A DNA stretch of 64,000 nt from Leptospira tipperaryensis (GCF_001729245.1 NZ_CP015217.1:1056001-1120000), one strand, 5' to 3'; positions 11,521 through 26,170 are shown, counted from the first letter of the stretch. The notes: generated by a model not told the origin, from the letters alone. Numbers and translations: made by a program.

Positions 11521-13365
11521 TTATAAAATAGGAATGCTCATCGTGAATATGTTTTCCGATTCTCTGGAAAAATCGTAGCTCGCATTCAGTTTTTCAGCGC
11601 GCATCTGAATATTGTTTAATCCTATTCCTGAAAATTCCCCGGCCTTTGTTTCGAATTTTTTTCCGTCGTCGGCGATTCTTAAAAAAAGATTTTTTCCATC
11701 CCTATTCCATAAAATCTGAATGTTCTTTGCTTCGGAATGTCTGAGAATATTGGACATCAATTCCAGAAAAATTTTCTGTATATGAAGACACTGATCCAAC
11801 CGCAGCGCGTCGGAAACTTCTTTGATCTCCGTCCTTACTTGAATCGACCCGGTGCCTTGGATTCTTTCCGCGTATCGAACCATCACGTCTTCCACGAGTT
11901 CTTTGCGAGTTCCCGTGTGCTGCATGAGAAATACGATGTCTCTTACGTTGGAGATAAGATGGGTTACTTCGATCTTTAGTTTTTTGAGAGTGGAATCCTC
12001 TTTGTTTTTAGATTCCAATTCAAAAAGGATCGCCGTGAGTTCCGAGCCGATCGAATCGTGAATGTCCGAGGCGATTCTCGTTCTTTCCTCCGCTTGGAGC
12101 TTGAGTTGTTCGTTGTATTTGACTTGAAGTTGTGCGAACTCTTTTGCCTTTTCCAAGTCTTCCGTAAATCGAGAAGATATAATATAAGAATTGAGTGCGA
12201 CAAAGGTAACGAGTCCGAGAGGAAAGCTGTAAGGAAATAGAGCGTAAACTTCAAACAAACCGTAGAACACGTCGTTCATCATCGTAAAAGCAAGAACCAG
12301 CCCGGTGAAAAGAATCGTTCTTGCCCTCGGCTCTTTATTTTGAAACGCGAATATAGTAGGCGCTATGATTACGACTGCGTAGATCGGAGGCACGTAGAGA
12401 AATACAGAATACAATAGAACCAAGTTGTTTTCGTCCAAAGTTAGAATTCCGATTGCAAAGAGGAGAGTGCTCGCGATTGCAATTCGAATCCAACTTTTTG
12501 TGAATTGAACCGGAAACATTCTTTGTAAAATCAGATAAGCCGTCGGGAAAAAAGCGACTTCGCAGAAAAACTCGATTCGGATTCTAAGATCAAGAGAGAG
12601 GCTCGGCAGAGCCATGTATTGGATTCCCGAAGTGATAAAAGTATAGAGAGAAACTAAAAAACAAAACGCGGCAAAGTGAAGAGGAACCGGATCCTTTCTA
12701 TAAGCAAAAAAGAATACGATATGATAGATTCCGAAGGAACAGATGACGCTGATTAAAATGATTTCGAGCCATTCTTCTTTTTTTTCCTCGAGATCGATGG
12801 AGTTTCCGTTCCCGATCCGAAACGGATTTCGAATGCCGCCTTTCAGGTGGTTTCCCTTAAAATTGGAAACTACCACGGTGATCCAAAAATCTCCGGAAGG
12901 AACGGTGACGTTTGTGATCAAAGGATGGGCCAAAAAGACCGTATCGATCGCGTCTGTTCCCGTAAGTCCGTTGGAGTAAACTTTGTGATCGTCAAAATAG
13001 ACGTCGTAGACTCCGGGAAGTCTCGGAATTCTAATTTTTAGATTCGGACGGTTCCAATCGCATAACACGCGCAGACGGAATGTCGCATAACCTTTCCAAG
13101 TGTAAGTTGGATCGTAGTCCCTCCAAATCCCGGGAACGGGTTTATATAAAACACTTTTTGATACGGGTTGATTTCCTTGGGCCAATTCCTTCCAGTAAAA
13201 TTCCCAATCCCCGTTTAGGGTTGTATTTTGTTCGTTGAGATTGAAATTTCTGAGATCGATCACGCCCTTTTGTGCGGTCGGACGTTCCTTGGAGGAGATT
13301 GAAGGCGAACACTGAATTAGAAAAGATAAGACTACAATAAAAAATGAATATAGTTTCCATCTCAT
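11521..13365 (-). CDS. 7TMR-DISM sensor histidine kinase (NarL/DegS type)
   Basis: 614 residues. The N-terminal signal ends FLIQC-S (Cys19), resembling a lipobox. An extracytoplasmic jelly-roll ligand domain (about 35-185, 7TMR-DISMED2 type) and seven membrane segments (about 198-400) follow. A short coiled coil leads to a HisKA_3 dimerisation domain with His436 (ASDIHDSIG). The ATPase domain has the N box with Asn539 ([12 protein letters not shown]), ADDGKK (565-570) and [10 protein letters not shown]. It should sense a sugar-like or envelope ligand and phosphorylate the response regulator encoded 10 bases upstream in the same operon. Confidence 0.88.
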   Translation of the reverse strand: MRWKLYSFFIVVLSFLIQCSPSISSKERPTAQKGVIDLRNFNLNEQNTTLNGDWEFYWKELAQGNQPVSKSVLYKPVPGIWRDYDPTYTWKGYATFRLRVLCDWNRPNLKIRIPRLPGVYDVYFDDHKVYSNGLTGTDAIDTVFLAHPLITNVTVPSGDFWITVVVSNFKGNHLKGGIRNPFRIGNGNSIDLEEKKEEWLEIILISVICSFGIYHIVFFFAYRKDPVPLHFAAFCFLVSLYTFITSGIQYMALPSLSLDLRIRIEFFCEVAFFPTAYLILQRMFPVQFTKSWIRIAIASTLLFAIGILTLDENNLVLLYSVFLYVPPIYAVVIIAPTIFAFQNKEPRARTILFTGLVLAFTMMNDVFYGLFEVYALFPYSFPLGLVTFVALNSYIISSRFTEDLEKAKEFAQLQVKYNEQLKLQAEERTRIASDIHDSIGSELTAILFELESKNKEDSTLKKLKIEVTHLISNVRDIVFLMQHTGTRKELVEDVMVRYAERIQGTGSIQVRTEIKEVSDALRLDQCLHIQKIFLELMSNILRHSEAKNIQILWNRDGKNLFLRIADDGKKFETKAGEFSGIGLNNIQMRAEKLNASYDFSRESENIFTMSIPIL

Positions 13366-13375
13366 CGTATTGTCC

Positions 13376-14077
13376 TTACGGATAACCGGGCACGTCTCGG
13401 ATGATTCCCATTCTTCTTCCCCGAATGATGGCTTCCGATCTGGAATGAACTTCCATCTTTTTGTAGATCTTTTCTATATGTCGGCTCACCGTATGACTGG
13501 AAATGTCCAGTTCGTCCGCGATGTCGGGAAACGTCATTCCTAACGCGACGAAGTTTAGAATCTGAAGTTCCCTTTCGGTCAAACCCAGAGTGTTTAAGAT
13601 CGGAGGATTTTTTGTTTCCTCTTTTTTTGTAAACTCTCGTATGATTTTATCAGCGATCCTCGGGGTAAGAGGGGCTCCGCCTAACACGATCACTCTGAGT
13701 TCCGCGAGAAACAAGGCCGGAGAAGTATCTTTTAGAAGATAACCGGACGCTCCTCCCTGAATCGCTTCCACGATCTTTTCCTCGTCTTCAAAGACCGTGA
13801 AGATCACATATTTCGTGTTAGGCGTTTTGTCCTTGAGTTCACGCAGACATTCCAGCCCGTTTGTTCCGGGGAGCCCGATATCTAAGATGACGATATCGGG
13901 AGCTTCGTCCGGAAGAGAAGAGATTGCGTCCTGCGCGTTTGAATAGTGTTTTAAGAATTTAAGATCGATGGATTTGGAAAGTAAGTCTTGGAGATTGAGG
14001 GCCGTATGAAGATTGTCTTCAATGATAGAGACAGTGTGAGTTGTCTGAGTTTCTTTAAGATCTTCGGGTTTGACCAT
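13376..14077 (-). CDS. LuxR/NarL-family response regulator
   Basis: 233 residues from ATG 14077. A TTG start at 14146 would add 23 residues, but the receiver domain fits the shorter form. The receiver (12-130) has acidic SIIEDN, phospho-acceptor Asp66 (VILDIGLPG), Thr94 and Lys116. The C-terminal LuxR helix-turn-helix (163-225) contains [16 protein letters not shown] and [16 protein letters not shown]. It is cotranscribed with, and presumably phosphorylated by, the 7TM histidine kinase that follows. Target genes are unknown. Confidence 0.9.
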   Translation of the reverse strand: MVKPEDLKETQTTHTVSIIEDNLHTALNLQDLLSKSIDLKFLKHYSNAQDAISSLPDEAPDIVILDIGLPGTNGLECLRELKDKTPNTKYVIFTVFEDEEKIVEAIQGGASGYLLKDTSPALFLAELRVIVLGGAPLTPRIADKIIREFTKKEETKNPPILNTLGLTERELQILNFVALGMTFPDIADELDISSHTVSRHIEKIYKKMEVHSRSEAIIRGRRMGIIRDVPGYP

Positions 14078-14225
14078 CGGCCTGATTCTTTGGATCGCTT
14101 CCGATCGGTAAATTATTTTTTCTCTCTTGATACCGTTGTTATACAATTTATCCGAGAGAAGGTTTATCTCAAGGGCTTACGACAAAATCGCTGGCTCTTG
14201 AAGTAAGCGAAGCCGTATCGAAGTA

Positions 14226-14645
14226 TTATTTAAAGAATTCGTTCCATTCTTCTTTTGCTTTTTCCCATCTGCGTTTGCGATCGTCTTTGTCTTTGATCTT
14301 TAGATAGAGTCTGGGTTCCGCGCCGGGAAACGTGATTCTTACTCTATGTTCGTGAAGGACTTCGACGAGAATGGTTTGTTTGTTATCGGAGGCGATTTGG
14401 TAAATGACTACACTTTTCATCTGCAAGGGAACGGAGCCTTGTCCGAGATTGGCGACGCCTTTTCTGAAATCGAGTTCTACGCAGTCCACAGGTTTGTGCC
14501 AAGTATCGCAGAACCTTCCCTCGGGAGGAGGAACCGGTTTCAAACCGCAGGCGATCAAAACAAACAAAATGGAAAATAAGAATGTCAAACTGAACATTTT
14601 TGGAAAAGGAGAGGAAGTCGTTTTAAATTTCATTTCGTTTAACAT
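14226..14645 (-). CDS. Small lipoprotein, unknown function
   Basis: 139 residues with a hydrophobic signal ending LFVLIAC-G, a lipobox. Later starts (the fifth and seventeenth codons are also ATG) are possible. The mature part is short, basic at the end (DRKRRWEKAKEEWNEFFK) and has two Cys (RFCDTW, VDCVEL) that could form a disulfide. No family is recognised. It is the second gene of a minus-strand pair with the TPR-like protein at 14665. Confidence 0.6.
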   Translation of the reverse strand: MLNEMKFKTTSSPFPKMFSLTFLFSILFVLIACGLKPVPPPEGRFCDTWHKPVDCVELDFRKGVANLGQGSVPLQMKSVVIYQIASDNKQTILVEVLHEHRVRITFPGAEPRLYLKIKDKDDRKRRWEKAKEEWNEFFK

Positions 14646-14664
14646 TTTCTCGGAATAAAAAATC

Positions 14665-15669
14665 TTATTGTTCCGTTTCCAATTCGAGATTGAGTTTTGT
14701 TTTGAGAGTCGGTTTTTCTTCGATAATTTCCCTGGCGAGTTTTATGATTTCATCCTTTCTTTCCCCGGCTTTTGGAAAAAGTTCTTCGAGGATCGTGATC
14801 GATTTTGCGTGGAGATTTTGAAGTCTGAAAATTTTAGCTTCCAAGATCCAAGATCCGGTCGTAATAAAGTCTTCGTTTTCGTTTCTCACTTTCCGAATAA
14901 AATTCAAAGAAGAAACATACTGCCCAGCGCGGAACTCCGAAAGTCCCGTTAAAAAGTGGGCTTCTCTTTCCGTGAGAAGAATGGAACCGGTGGATTCGGG
15001 ACTCGCAAGATTCTTCTTTAAGAATTCCGTATCTCCCGAAAGGGAAGCTCCTAAAAGAGAGATCCAAGTATAACCCGTCTTAAACTCCGGGCTGATTTTG
15101 TCATAGGGAATCGAGTTCAAAAGACTCGTGAGAGATTTTCGAGAAAGGTGTTGTTTGATCGTTTCACCAAACGCGATCATTACCTCGTTGTCCGGGTTCT
15201 CCTTTAACGAGGGATCGATCGCTTTGGCGCGAAGTCCGTTGCGATACATTTCTTCCAAAGTCGGAAGATAGGAACCGTCCTCTTTGAGGAAGTCATTAAA
15301 ACCCGAGTAAGAAAGCTTGACTAACGTGCCGGAATCGAAAGAAAAACCGTTTAACAAAAAAGAATAATAATTTCCTAATGCGCTGTAATAGTATCCGAGT
15401 TCATCCGTTGGATTTGCGGTTACGTAGTCCTTTGCGGCGCTCTGAAAATTCTTGACCGAACTTTCCTCCAGATTTCCGGAAAGAATTTGTTGCTGAACGT
15501 TCTTTCTTTCCTTTTCCAGAAGAATTTTTCGATCTCCTGCGAAGAGATTCTTTATATCCTGCCGGAAAAAAAATCCAACCCCTCCTAAGGTAATCAAGAG
15601 GAGCGTAAGAATATACGGTTTATAACTGGTTTTCTTTTTGTAACTCTTCAGGCCGGACTGATACAGCAT
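14665..15669 (-). CDS. Membrane-anchored TPR-like protein
   Basis: 334 residues. A basic N-terminus (SYKKKTSYK) and one membrane segment (about 19-35, YILTLLLITLGGVGFFF) put the rest outside the cytoplasm. The remainder is helical with degenerate tetratricopeptide character: DELGYYYSALGNYYSFL, EAHFLTGLSEFRAGQYVSSL and ILEAKIFRLQNLHAKSITIL. ATG 15669 is clear. It diverges from the zinc-ribbon gene. It probably scaffolds an envelope complex; the partner is unknown. Confidence 0.6.
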   Translation of the reverse strand: MLYQSGLKSYKKKTSYKPYILTLLLITLGGVGFFFRQDIKNLFAGDRKILLEKERKNVQQQILSGNLEESSVKNFQSAAKDYVTANPTDELGYYYSALGNYYSFLLNGFSFDSGTLVKLSYSGFNDFLKEDGSYLPTLEEMYRNGLRAKAIDPSLKENPDNEVMIAFGETIKQHLSRKSLTSLLNSIPYDKISPEFKTGYTWISLLGASLSGDTEFLKKNLASPESTGSILLTEREAHFLTGLSEFRAGQYVSSLNFIRKVRNENEDFITTGSWILEAKIFRLQNLHAKSITILEELFPKAGERKDEIIKLAREIIEEKPTLKTKLNLELETEQ

Positions 15670-15774
15670 AATGCGTCCCAGTTTTTACCCGCCTATCCAG
15701 GGTTCACGTATTTTTTGAATTTGCTTCAGGCCCTAAAACTTGACACTGAAGGCCCTCCTGATTCCGTTGGATCT

Positions 15775-15975
15775 ATGCCCTACGATTACGATTTTGACGA
15801 AGAGTTTGAACTGGAGACCGGAGACGAGGAAGATGCTACGGATGAAGACGTTGTAACGTTTGCATGTGAGGATTGCGACCACCGCTGGGAAGAAGAAGCC
15901 TTTGAAGCGGAGGATTACGGTCCTGAAGGAGCGATCTGTCCGATGTGCGGTTCGGCGGCAGTAATCGAACTTTGA
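15775..15975 (+). CDS. Small acidic zinc-ribbon protein
   Basis: 66 residues from ATG 15775, with GGA five bases before. A TTG at 15715 would add 20 unconvincing residues. A very acidic N-terminal half is followed by two CxxC pairs, Cys31-Cys34 ([10 protein letters not shown]) and Cys55-Cys58 (ICPMCGS), which should bind one zinc. It is the first gene of a tight trio with a TPR-like exported protein and rsmD; the next gene overlaps it by TTGA. The rRNA-modification neighbour hints at a translation role, but nothing in the sequence proves it. Confidence 0.65.
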   Translation: MPYDYDFDEEFELETGDEEDATDEDVVTFACEDCDHRWEEEAFEAEDYGPEGAICPMCGSAAVIEL

Positions 15976-16555
15976 AAAATACCCGGCCGGTTGGGCAGTT
16001 CCAAAAGAATTTTGCCTCCCGGCTCCTCGGGTTTGTTCTCATACTTTTTTTTCTCTCCCCTCAAAAATCCGTTTCTTCCACAGATTTTAGCGACGTTTAT
16101 GATTTTTACAAAAAAGGGAACTATGATACCCTTGTGAAAGTGTCTCGTTCTGCGCTTCGAAAAGAAGAAGTGGACTATCGAATTCTTCTTTTGTATACGG
16201 CCGCAGAGAAAGATCCGGAAGAGATCGATAAAACTCTTAGGAGTATCTACGAAAAAAAGGATTCTCATCCCGGAATTTTTTATAACTCCGTATTTTTATT
16301 TTTGGAACGTTGTCTGGTCTTGGAGGACGAGTCCGCCGGAATCCGTTGGGGAAAGATTTTTTCGGAACAGGGAGCGGCTTCGGTGCGTTATGCGGAAGGG
16401 CTCTATACGTATGCTTGCATCTTATTTGAAGCGGGAAAATTTCCGGAAGCAAAGCAGGTTCTTTCCAAATTGAAAGAATGGAAATCGACTGAGAAGTTGA
16501 ACAAGAAGATCCGGATCTTAGAATTGAGCATCGATAAAAAAATGGAGGCACAGAC

Positions 16556-16559
<4 letters not shown>
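15972..16559 (+). CDS. Exported TPR-like protein, unknown function
   Basis: About 195 residues from a TTG that overlaps the previous stop (TTGA); a GTG at 15945 would add nine. The signal peptide has a basic n-region, [16 protein letters not shown], and cleavage soon after. The mature part has helix-turn-helix repeats ([37 protein letters not shown]) of TPR type. Its stop overlaps the rsmD start by ATGA, indicating coupled translation. Function not recognised. Confidence 0.6.
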
Positions 16560-17182
<623 letters not shown>

Positions 17183-17223
17183 CTTCTGGATAAGAATGTT
17201 TTGCGTTTACTAGGGACAATGTC

Positions 17224-17473
17224 GCATAAGCTGATCCACAAGTTGGAAAGCCATTGAGAATCAAGAAGGTTTCAATTGGGGTTTTGCAGGAGCTCCTACA
17301 TTTGAGACTTTTTACTTGAAAAAGTTTGATTTTATGATAGAGAAAAATCACCCGAATTTTTCCACCCCCCGCCCCACCACCCTAGATCGGGGTGGGGCTT
17401 TCCTTTCACGGAGGATTGTCGTTGTTACGACAAATTCTTTCAAAGGTTTCAGTTGACTTGCGGGGAACAATGG
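17224..17473. mobile_element. MITE-like structured element, copy 2 (about 250 bp)
   Basis: A diverged second copy of the 3536-3786 element in the same orientation. The left end (17224-17245) keeps GCATAA and CCACAAGTTG; the right end (about 17453-17473) is degenerate. Internal order is the same: GCAGGAGCTCCTAC, then TTTTTACTTGAAAAAGTTTG, then a GC hairpin with arms GCCCCACC/GGTGGGGC (about 17369-17396), then TTGTCG-6-CGACAA (17416-17433). The hairpin arms differ from copy 1 by a compensated T-A to A-T change. It fills most of the 527-base gap between rsmD and the sulfatase-fold gene; the rest holds a promoter. Confidence 0.6.
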
Positions 17474-17601
17474 GATGGGAGTTTTATACAAGTAGGGCCT
17501 ATGAAGATCCGCTTTGAGATTATTCTTGCGAAAATTGAGAGGCAGATGGGAAAAGTTTATATTATAAGAATAAAATATTATGATTATCGAATATTTCGAT
17601 G

Positions 17602-17629
17602 TTGAAAAAACTGAAGTTCAGCCTATAAA
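17602..17629 (+). promoter_or_regulatory. Candidate sigma-70 promoter for the sulfatase-fold gene
   Basis: TTGAAA (17602-17607), a 16-base spacer and TATAAA (17624-17629) lie about 80 bases before the TTG start at 17710. The spacer contains the short palindrome CTGAAGTTCAG, a possible operator. Confidence 0.5.
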
Positions 17630-17709
17630 TTAACTTGCAGAAGAATTCGAGTCCCGTTTGAAGTGAAACCGAACGGTCTTTTAAAAAAGAATCAAAGAAA
17701 AAAATCACC

Positions 17710-19974
17710 TTGGAACAAATTCGAAACATCCTAAAAGGCGCTTCTCTCCGTCGTTATCTCCGGTTCTTTACAATCGGAATGGGGATCTCTTTTGTAACTT
17801 TGATTCTCAATTCTTCTTTTCAGATCATGGGAGTCGATCTTTCCGAATTTAAGTCTCTCTTTTTGTCCTTTCTTCCTTTGTTTCTGAAAGACTACGTAGG
17901 AACCTTGATCGCGAGTGGAATCCTATTTTCGACGATCGCTCTGCTTCTTTTTGGAGTCGACGTTGAAGGTGAAAATACCAATCGACTTTCCCCCAAAGAA
18001 GAAATCCTCGTCTTTGGCGTTTTTGTTTTTTTACTCTGGCTTCACTCCGTCATTTTTTATCCACAACTCTATGGAGAATTTTTCTTCTATCGATTTTCGT
18101 TTTTTCGTTTCTTTCAGTTTTTTTTGACGGACTGGATTCCTCCTTTTGTTCCGCAGGTGATCGCATTGGGATTGTTAGGTTGTCTTGTCGCCCGGAGGAT
18201 TTATTCTTTGGCGACTCGGAAAGAATGGAAACTTTTGAGTTATTTTATCTTATTTTGTATGTTTGTATTTTGTTTTCATTTTTTAGGCAGCGTCTTGGGG
18301 ATCTGGATCGTTTCCTGGATATATTTAATTAGTATAATATTCCAAAACTATAAACTGTCTCAGTTTGTTTGGTTCGGAGTTTTTCTCGTAGCTCTGGGAA
18401 TTTCTTGGAACGCAAGGGATTCCAAACAACAAACAGGAAAGCTTGTTTCCAAAAAACTTCCGAACATTCTCATTCTCAGCGCCGACAGTCTGCGTTACGA
18501 TAAGATGGGTTATTCGCAGGGAAAAGAAGGACTTACGCCTAACATTGATTTATTGGCAAAAGGCTCGATTCGTTTTCAGGACCATCACACAACGATCCCG
18601 AGGACGTTTCCTGCCTGGGCGGATCTTCTCACGGGACAACCGAGTTTTGTTCACGGGATCCAGGACATGTTTCCGGATGCAAAGGATCGGGGCGGTTTAA
18701 ACGAGAATTCTTCAAGAACACTTCCTCGAATTCTCGGCGAACTCGGATACGAGACAAACGTAGTCTCTTCTTTCGCGGGCGATATATTCCCACGCGCAAA
18801 TTGGGGGTTTCAATCCGTCGAGGCTCCGATCTTTCACGCGGGAACTCTTACGGCTCAGAGAATTTTAGAATCCCAGATTCTTCTTCTTCCGATCTTGACC
18901 GGTTCGCTTCCTTTTGCCGGAGAATATTTTTCTTCCCTAAAGGGCCTTCCGAGCTTGGGAGACGATTCTAAAATTCTTCCCAAACTTTTGCCGAGGCTCA
19001 AAAAAGGAGAACATCCTTTTTTAACCGTATTCTTTTCTTCAGTTACACACTTCCCTTTCAGCCCTCCGTATCCGTATTATAAGAGTTTCACGAATTCCGA
19101 ATATTACGGAAAGTTTAAGTATTTCAAGTTTGTGGACCCGAGCGATTCTTCCGCGTTAAAACAAGAGGACGAGGATCAGATCAACGGACTTTTTCAGGCT
19201 TCCATCGCGTCCTTTGACGAATCCGTCGGAAAAATCGTCGCGAAGTTAAAAGAGGAAGGAATCTACGATTCCACTCTGATCGTTCTTACCAGCGATCACG
19301 GAGAATCTCTTTTCGAAGCCGATCACAGTCACGGACACGGAGAACACCTTAGAGGAGAAGGAGTCACACACATTCCGCTTCTTATTAAATATCCTTCCGG
19401 CGCCGGAGCCGGAAAATTGTTTTCGGGAATCAGCAGTTCCTTGGATTTATTTCCGACTCTTCTGAATTTTATCTTAGAAGGGATCGAAGATTCTCCGGTA
19501 AAAAAAGTTCTTCAGGGTGAGATTCAAAATCGACCGGGAAGGGATCTTTCTTTTGCGTTTCAATCCTCCTCTTGGAAGGATATACGTTCGGTTTACGGAG
19601 AGACTGGGATTTGGTTTAGTGATCGAGGAAATCATTTTTTTCAAAAGCAAAGAATCTTTTACCCGAACATTCTTCAGCTTCATTCGATCGAAACGGGAGA
19701 TCTTCCTTTTATTTCCATCGGAGATTCTTACGCGAAAGAAAGCGTGATCGTTTCTAAACACAGAATGTTTCAGAGTGAAACCCATAAACTCATCTACATT
19801 CCTTCGGAAGACGGCGTTCTCTGGGCTTGTTATGATCGAATCCGCGATCCTTGGAATACAAAGATTCTTCCCGTCTCCCAATGTTCTTCACTCAAGGACT
19901 CTCTTCACTCGTTTCTTCTCGAGTCCGGAAAATTTAAGAAAGCGGGGGAGTATTTGCTCCCCTTGTCAAATTGA
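17710..19974 (+). CDS. Membrane sulfatase/phosphotransferase-fold enzyme with Thr nucleophile
   Basis: 754 residues from a TTG start. About five to six membrane segments occupy residues 15-235, followed by a periplasmic alkaline-phosphatase-superfamily domain. Metal ligands are visible as Asp259 (SADSLRYDK) and Asp529-His530 (TSDHGESLF), with later His in HSHGHGEH. The motif ending LLTG has Thr299-F-P ([12 protein letters not shown]) where true sulfatases carry Cys or Ser for formylglycine. This resembles LtaS/EptA-type phosphoglycerol or phosphoethanolamine transferases, so envelope glycan or lipid decoration is a better guess than sulfate ester hydrolysis. It ends just before carB. Confidence 0.75.
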   Translation: MEQIRNILKGASLRRYLRFFTIGMGISFVTLILNSSFQIMGVDLSEFKSLFLSFLPLFLKDYVGTLIASGILFSTIALLLFGVDVEGENTNRLSPKEEILVFGVFVFLLWLHSVIFYPQLYGEFFFYRFSFFRFFQFFLTDWIPPFVPQVIALGLLGCLVARRIYSLATRKEWKLLSYFILFCMFVFCFHFLGSVLGIWIVSWIYLISIIFQNYKLSQFVWFGVFLVALGISWNARDSKQQTGKLVSKKLPNILILSADSLRYDKMGYSQGKEGLTPNIDLLAKGSIRFQDHHTTIPRTFPAWADLLTGQPSFVHGIQDMFPDAKDRGGLNENSSRTLPRILGELGYETNVVSSFAGDIFPRANWGFQSVEAPIFHAGTLTAQRILESQILLLPILTGSLPFAGEYFSSLKGLPSLGDDSKILPKLLPRLKKGEHPFLTVFFSSVTHFPFSPPYPYYKSFTNSEYYGKFKYFKFVDPSDSSALKQEDEDQINGLFQASIASFDESVGKIVAKLKEEGIYDSTLIVLTSDHGESLFEADHSHGHGEHLRGEGVTHIPLLIKYPSGAGAGKLFSGISSSLDLFPTLLNFILEGIEDSPVKKVLQGEIQNRPGRDLSFAFQSSSWKDIRSVYGETGIWFSDRGNHFFQKQRIFYPNILQLHSIETGDLPFISIGDSYAKESVIVSKHRMFQSETHKLIYIPSEDGVLWACYDRIRDPWNTKILPVSQCSSLKDSLHSFLLESGKFKKAGEYLLPLSN

Positions 19975-20016
19975 TGCTTGAAGGAAAGCGGTGAACTAAA
20001 AAGCTGTACTTTCAGT

Positions 20017-23337
<3,321 letters not shown>

Positions 23338-23364
23338 GGACGGAAATTCTACCGATTCTACTTG

Positions 23365-23385
23365 AAACGGACTTCAAGTCCGTTT
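23365..23385. repeat. Palindrome of the CGGACTT-n-AAGTCCG family, copy 1
   Basis: A perfect 21-base palindrome with a single unpaired central C (10-base arms AAACGGACTT/AAGTCCGTTT). The shared core CGGACTT-n-AAGTCCG recurs at 38412, 43795 and 48262. It sits 27 bases after the carB stop. Confidence 0.7.
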
Positions 23386-23412
23386 ACGAGCAATTTTTCG
23401 ATTGAACTTCGT

Positions 23413-23456
23413 TTGCCGGAAGATTGAAGCTAACTACGATCTTCCGGCAATTTATT
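23413..23456 (+). terminator. carB terminator
   Basis: A 12-bp perfect stem, TTGCCGGAAGAT (23413-23424) with ATCTTCCGGCAA (23439-23450), 14-base loop, followed by TTTATT. It lies between the convergent carB and DUF1499 genes and best serves carB. Confidence 0.7.
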
Positions 23457-24039
23457 AAAGAGAATTCAATTTTTCTCTCAGGATTTCGATTCGTTTCCGA
23501 TTCACTCCAAGATCCGATTTTCCAAGACGAGAAGCCGATCGAACGTGAATCGTAGGCGTGCTAGGATCGAACAAAAATTCCACGTCGTCCACGAATCTCC
23601 AGATCAAACTCGTAAATTCCACGTAGAGATAATTCGATTCTTCTTTTATGATCTGCGTTCTTGCGATTTCGCCTATCGCGGCTTTCAACTTTGCTTTTCC
23701 TTCCTCGGGAGTTCCTTTGTAACTTAAGGGCTTGATGCTATGTTCGGCGTCCGCTTCGGGAACGATGCTACTCACACAGTTCGGAGTTCCCGGACAGGAC
23801 CCCAATTTTCCGTTCTGTAATCCGAGAGTCACCGGTCTGGTACCGCTGCATTGAATGAAAAAGGCGAGTGTGATGGCAATAAAAAGGAAACTTCCATTCT
23901 TTCGGGAGAGAAAAGGGCCCGTAACAAAAAAGAAATTTCTAATATAATCGGAAGCGTTTTTCAGCTTACGCGTGTTAGATTCTGACGGTTTTGAAGGAAA
24001 GGGGGTTGCACAAGATTGTAAAAATAGTCTATTTTTCAT
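23455..24039 (-). CDS. DUF1499 family lipoprotein
   Basis: 194 residues. The only in-frame ATG gives a long basic n-region before the hydrophobic core FLFIAITLAFFIQC-S, a lipobox. The mature domain is DUF1499: LGSCPGTPNCVSSIVPEAD near its start, then YLYVEFTSLIWRFVDDVEF and VRSASRLGKSDLGVNRKRI at the end. The SRxGxxDxGxNRxR signature is diagnostic. Biochemical function of DUF1499 is unknown. The 60-residue pre-lipobox stretch is unusually long; the true start may be a rarer codon further in. Confidence 0.85.
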   Translation of the reverse strand: MKNRLFLQSCATPFPSKPSESNTRKLKNASDYIRNFFFVTGPFLSRKNGSFLFIAITLAFFIQCSGTRPVTLGLQNGKLGSCPGTPNCVSSIVPEADAEHSIKPLSYKGTPEEGKAKLKAAIGEIARTQIIKEESNYLYVEFTSLIWRFVDDVEFLFDPSTPTIHVRSASRLGKSDLGVNRKRIEILREKLNSL

Positions 24040-24165
24040 AGGGGAAGAATAACAGGAAAATCAAAATATGACAAAGAATTTTAGGATCTTTCTGAAATTT
24101 CTTATGACTTTCTATAAAAAATTAATTTCATGAAATAAATAGGCTTTCAGTCTAAGTCCAAACCT

Positions 24166-24717
24166 ATGTCTCTCCTTGAATCCGAAAAAGTTCCCCTGGG
24201 AAGTTTACTGCCATCCTTTCAGTTGCCAGATCCGACTGGGAAGGTTTACTCTTCCGATGCGCTTTCCGGTTCCACGGGCCTTTTACTGGTTATAACCTGC
24301 AATCATTGCCCTTATGCCCAGGCGATTTGGCCCCGCCTGATTCGGTTTGCAGGAGAGATTCTTTCCTTGGGAGTCAAGACGGTTGCAATCAATCCGAATA
24401 TTCGTCCCGATTATCCGGAAGATTCTCCGGAGGCGATGCTCACAAAGATTCAAGAGTGGGGGATCACGTTTCCCTATCTCGTGGATGAAAATCAGAACGT
24501 TGCGCGAAACCTAAAGGCGATGTGTACTCCTGATATCTATCTCTATGACGGCGATCGGAAGTTGTTTTATCATGGTAGAATGGACGACAATTGGAAGAAT
24601 GAAAAACAGATTTCCAGGAAGGAACTCGAATACGCCGTTCACCAACTCGTAAAAGGAAACCCGCCTCCGATCAATCAATTACCCTCGATGGGTTGCTCTA
24701 TCAAATGGAAGGAATAA
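24166..24717 (+). CDS. Thioredoxin-like redoxin (AhpC/TSA-type fold)
   Basis: 183 residues, no signal peptide. The thioredoxin fold has active-site Cys45-x-x-Cys48 in [10 protein letters not shown], followed by [37 protein letters not shown] and the cis-Pro region CTPDIYLYD. This matches the redoxin subfamily with NHCPY active site found in many bacteria. It would reduce disulfides or peroxides in the cytoplasm; the natural substrate is unknown. It is followed four bases later by the gene at 24722, so both may be read with the flagellar genes. Confidence 0.85.
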   Translation: MSLLESEKVPLGSLLPSFQLPDPTGKVYSSDALSGSTGLLLVITCNHCPYAQAIWPRLIRFAGEILSLGVKTVAINPNIRPDYPEDSPEAMLTKIQEWGITFPYLVDENQNVARNLKAMCTPDIYLYDGDRKLFYHGRMDDNWKNEKQISRKELEYAVHQLVKGNPPPINQLPSMGCSIKWKE

Positions 24718-24721
24718 TCTC

Positions 24722-25975
24722 TTGCCCGCAATAACACCCGATCATACCCCAATCGCCGCCGAGTCGTTCCAAGACGCAGAATTCTTAACGGAACACTATC
24801 GAGAAATCGAGGCCAAAACTTTGGAGCATTTCCGCGTAGAATTTAGAAAGAATGAAAACGCTCTAGAAAACGTTCCCACCGCAGGACTTATTCCTTACTT
24901 GAGAAAAAGCGGAGAACTCTATCAAGATTGGAGAATTCTAAAAAAGAATCTTACGGAAAAATATTCCGAACTTCAGAAAAGTAGAAACTTAGAATACGAA
25001 CTCATCTACAGAAAACTGGTTGCGGATAAGAATCACAAGACGAAGTCGAATTCTCTCATCGGCGATATCTTTCAATCCGTCGTAGACGGCGTTTTAAATA
25101 CGGTTTATAATTGGTTTGATTCGGAGAAAAAGGTGGAAACTCCGGCTCCCGTAAAAGTTCAACCGAAGTCCGCACAAGACGACGATCTTAAAAAACTCTA
25201 TCGAGAAATGGTTCAGAAAAAATTAAAAGAAAGGGACCGGAGTTTTTCATCCTTTCAAGATCTGTTAAAAGAATCTGCGCTGAACTGGAATCAATCCTAT
25301 CGAAAAAAATTCCACCAAAGTCTCGCTTCCACGGTGAAAGAATTGGAATCGTCTAAGGCTAGTAAGGCGGAGATCCTAAATTCTTCCAAGTCCGCAAAAA
25401 AATCCGTTCTCAACTTTCATGATGAAGACAAGATACAGAAATATTCAATTTTTATGATAGATTATTTTTACAATCGTCTTCTTAAAAAAGAACCGATTGC
25501 GGAATTAAAGATGGTAATTCCCGAAAAGACAGAAGTCGCAAAAACGGAAGAAACGAAAAAAGTGGAAACCAAAAATGTTCCACTGATTCCGAATCCGACG
25601 AGAACGGAAACTGAAACTCAAAAGACCGTAGAAAGAATCGTAACCGAATCCGTAAGAGAACCTGAAAAGGTCGTGTCTTCGAAAAAAAATTGTCCGATCA
25701 CGGATCTTCCCGATCATCTCATCAAGGAATGTTATGCGGATTATTTGATCGTGGACGTTTCCACGCGAGAGAAACGCCTCGAACTCCATCGAATTCGTTT
25801 GAGCAAAGAAAATCAAAACACAAGAGCCGAGGCCATTGAGTTTTTTAGCCAGTGTATCAACAAGGATTCTTCAGTTCTTCCTTTGGCCGAATCCGTATTA
25901 AAACGACACAACATTACAAAAGAAGAAGAATCTAAATTGAATGAGATGATCAAAAGACAGAAAGCCTGTAAGTAA
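24722..25975 (+). CDS. Charged coiled-coil protein upstream of fliK, unknown function
   Basis: 417 residues from a TTG start four bases after the redoxin stop. It is rich in Lys and Glu, mostly helical, with a low-complexity middle (about 255-320, [20 protein letters not shown]). A C-terminal domain contains conserved-looking Cys ([31 protein letters not shown]). There is no signal peptide or membrane segment. It lies just before a fliK-flgD-flgE cluster, so a flagellar export or assembly role is possible, but no known flagellar family is visible. Confidence 0.55.
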   Translation: MPAITPDHTPIAAESFQDAEFLTEHYREIEAKTLEHFRVEFRKNENALENVPTAGLIPYLRKSGELYQDWRILKKNLTEKYSELQKSRNLEYELIYRKLVADKNHKTKSNSLIGDIFQSVVDGVLNTVYNWFDSEKKVETPAPVKVQPKSAQDDDLKKLYREMVQKKLKERDRSFSSFQDLLKESALNWNQSYRKKFHQSLASTVKELESSKASKAEILNSSKSAKKSVLNFHDEDKIQKYSIFMIDYFYNRLLKKEPIAELKMVIPEKTEVAKTEETKKVETKNVPLIPNPTRTETETQKTVERIVTESVREPEKVVSSKKNCPITDLPDHLIKECYADYLIVDVSTREKRLELHRIRLSKENQNTRAEAIEFFSQCINKDSSVLPLAESVLKRHNITKEEESKLNEMIKRQKACK

Positions 25976-26170
25976 TCAAACCTATAGAGTTCCTACTTTT
26001 CAAAAAAATCTTGTTCTCTGAAGAATTCCGACTTCAAAAGATGATCCAAAAAACCGCAAGATCCTGATTCCAACGAAATTGTGCGACATAATCGCAAAAG
26101 GGAAGAAGATAATTTAAAAAACCATCAAGGAATTCTGGGAAAGATCGATTTTAATACTGCGGAGCTCAGT

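Noticed and set aside
19978..20016. Earlier TTG start for carB
   Set aside because: CarB proteins begin close to the PRREDIRTV segment that follows ATG 20017.
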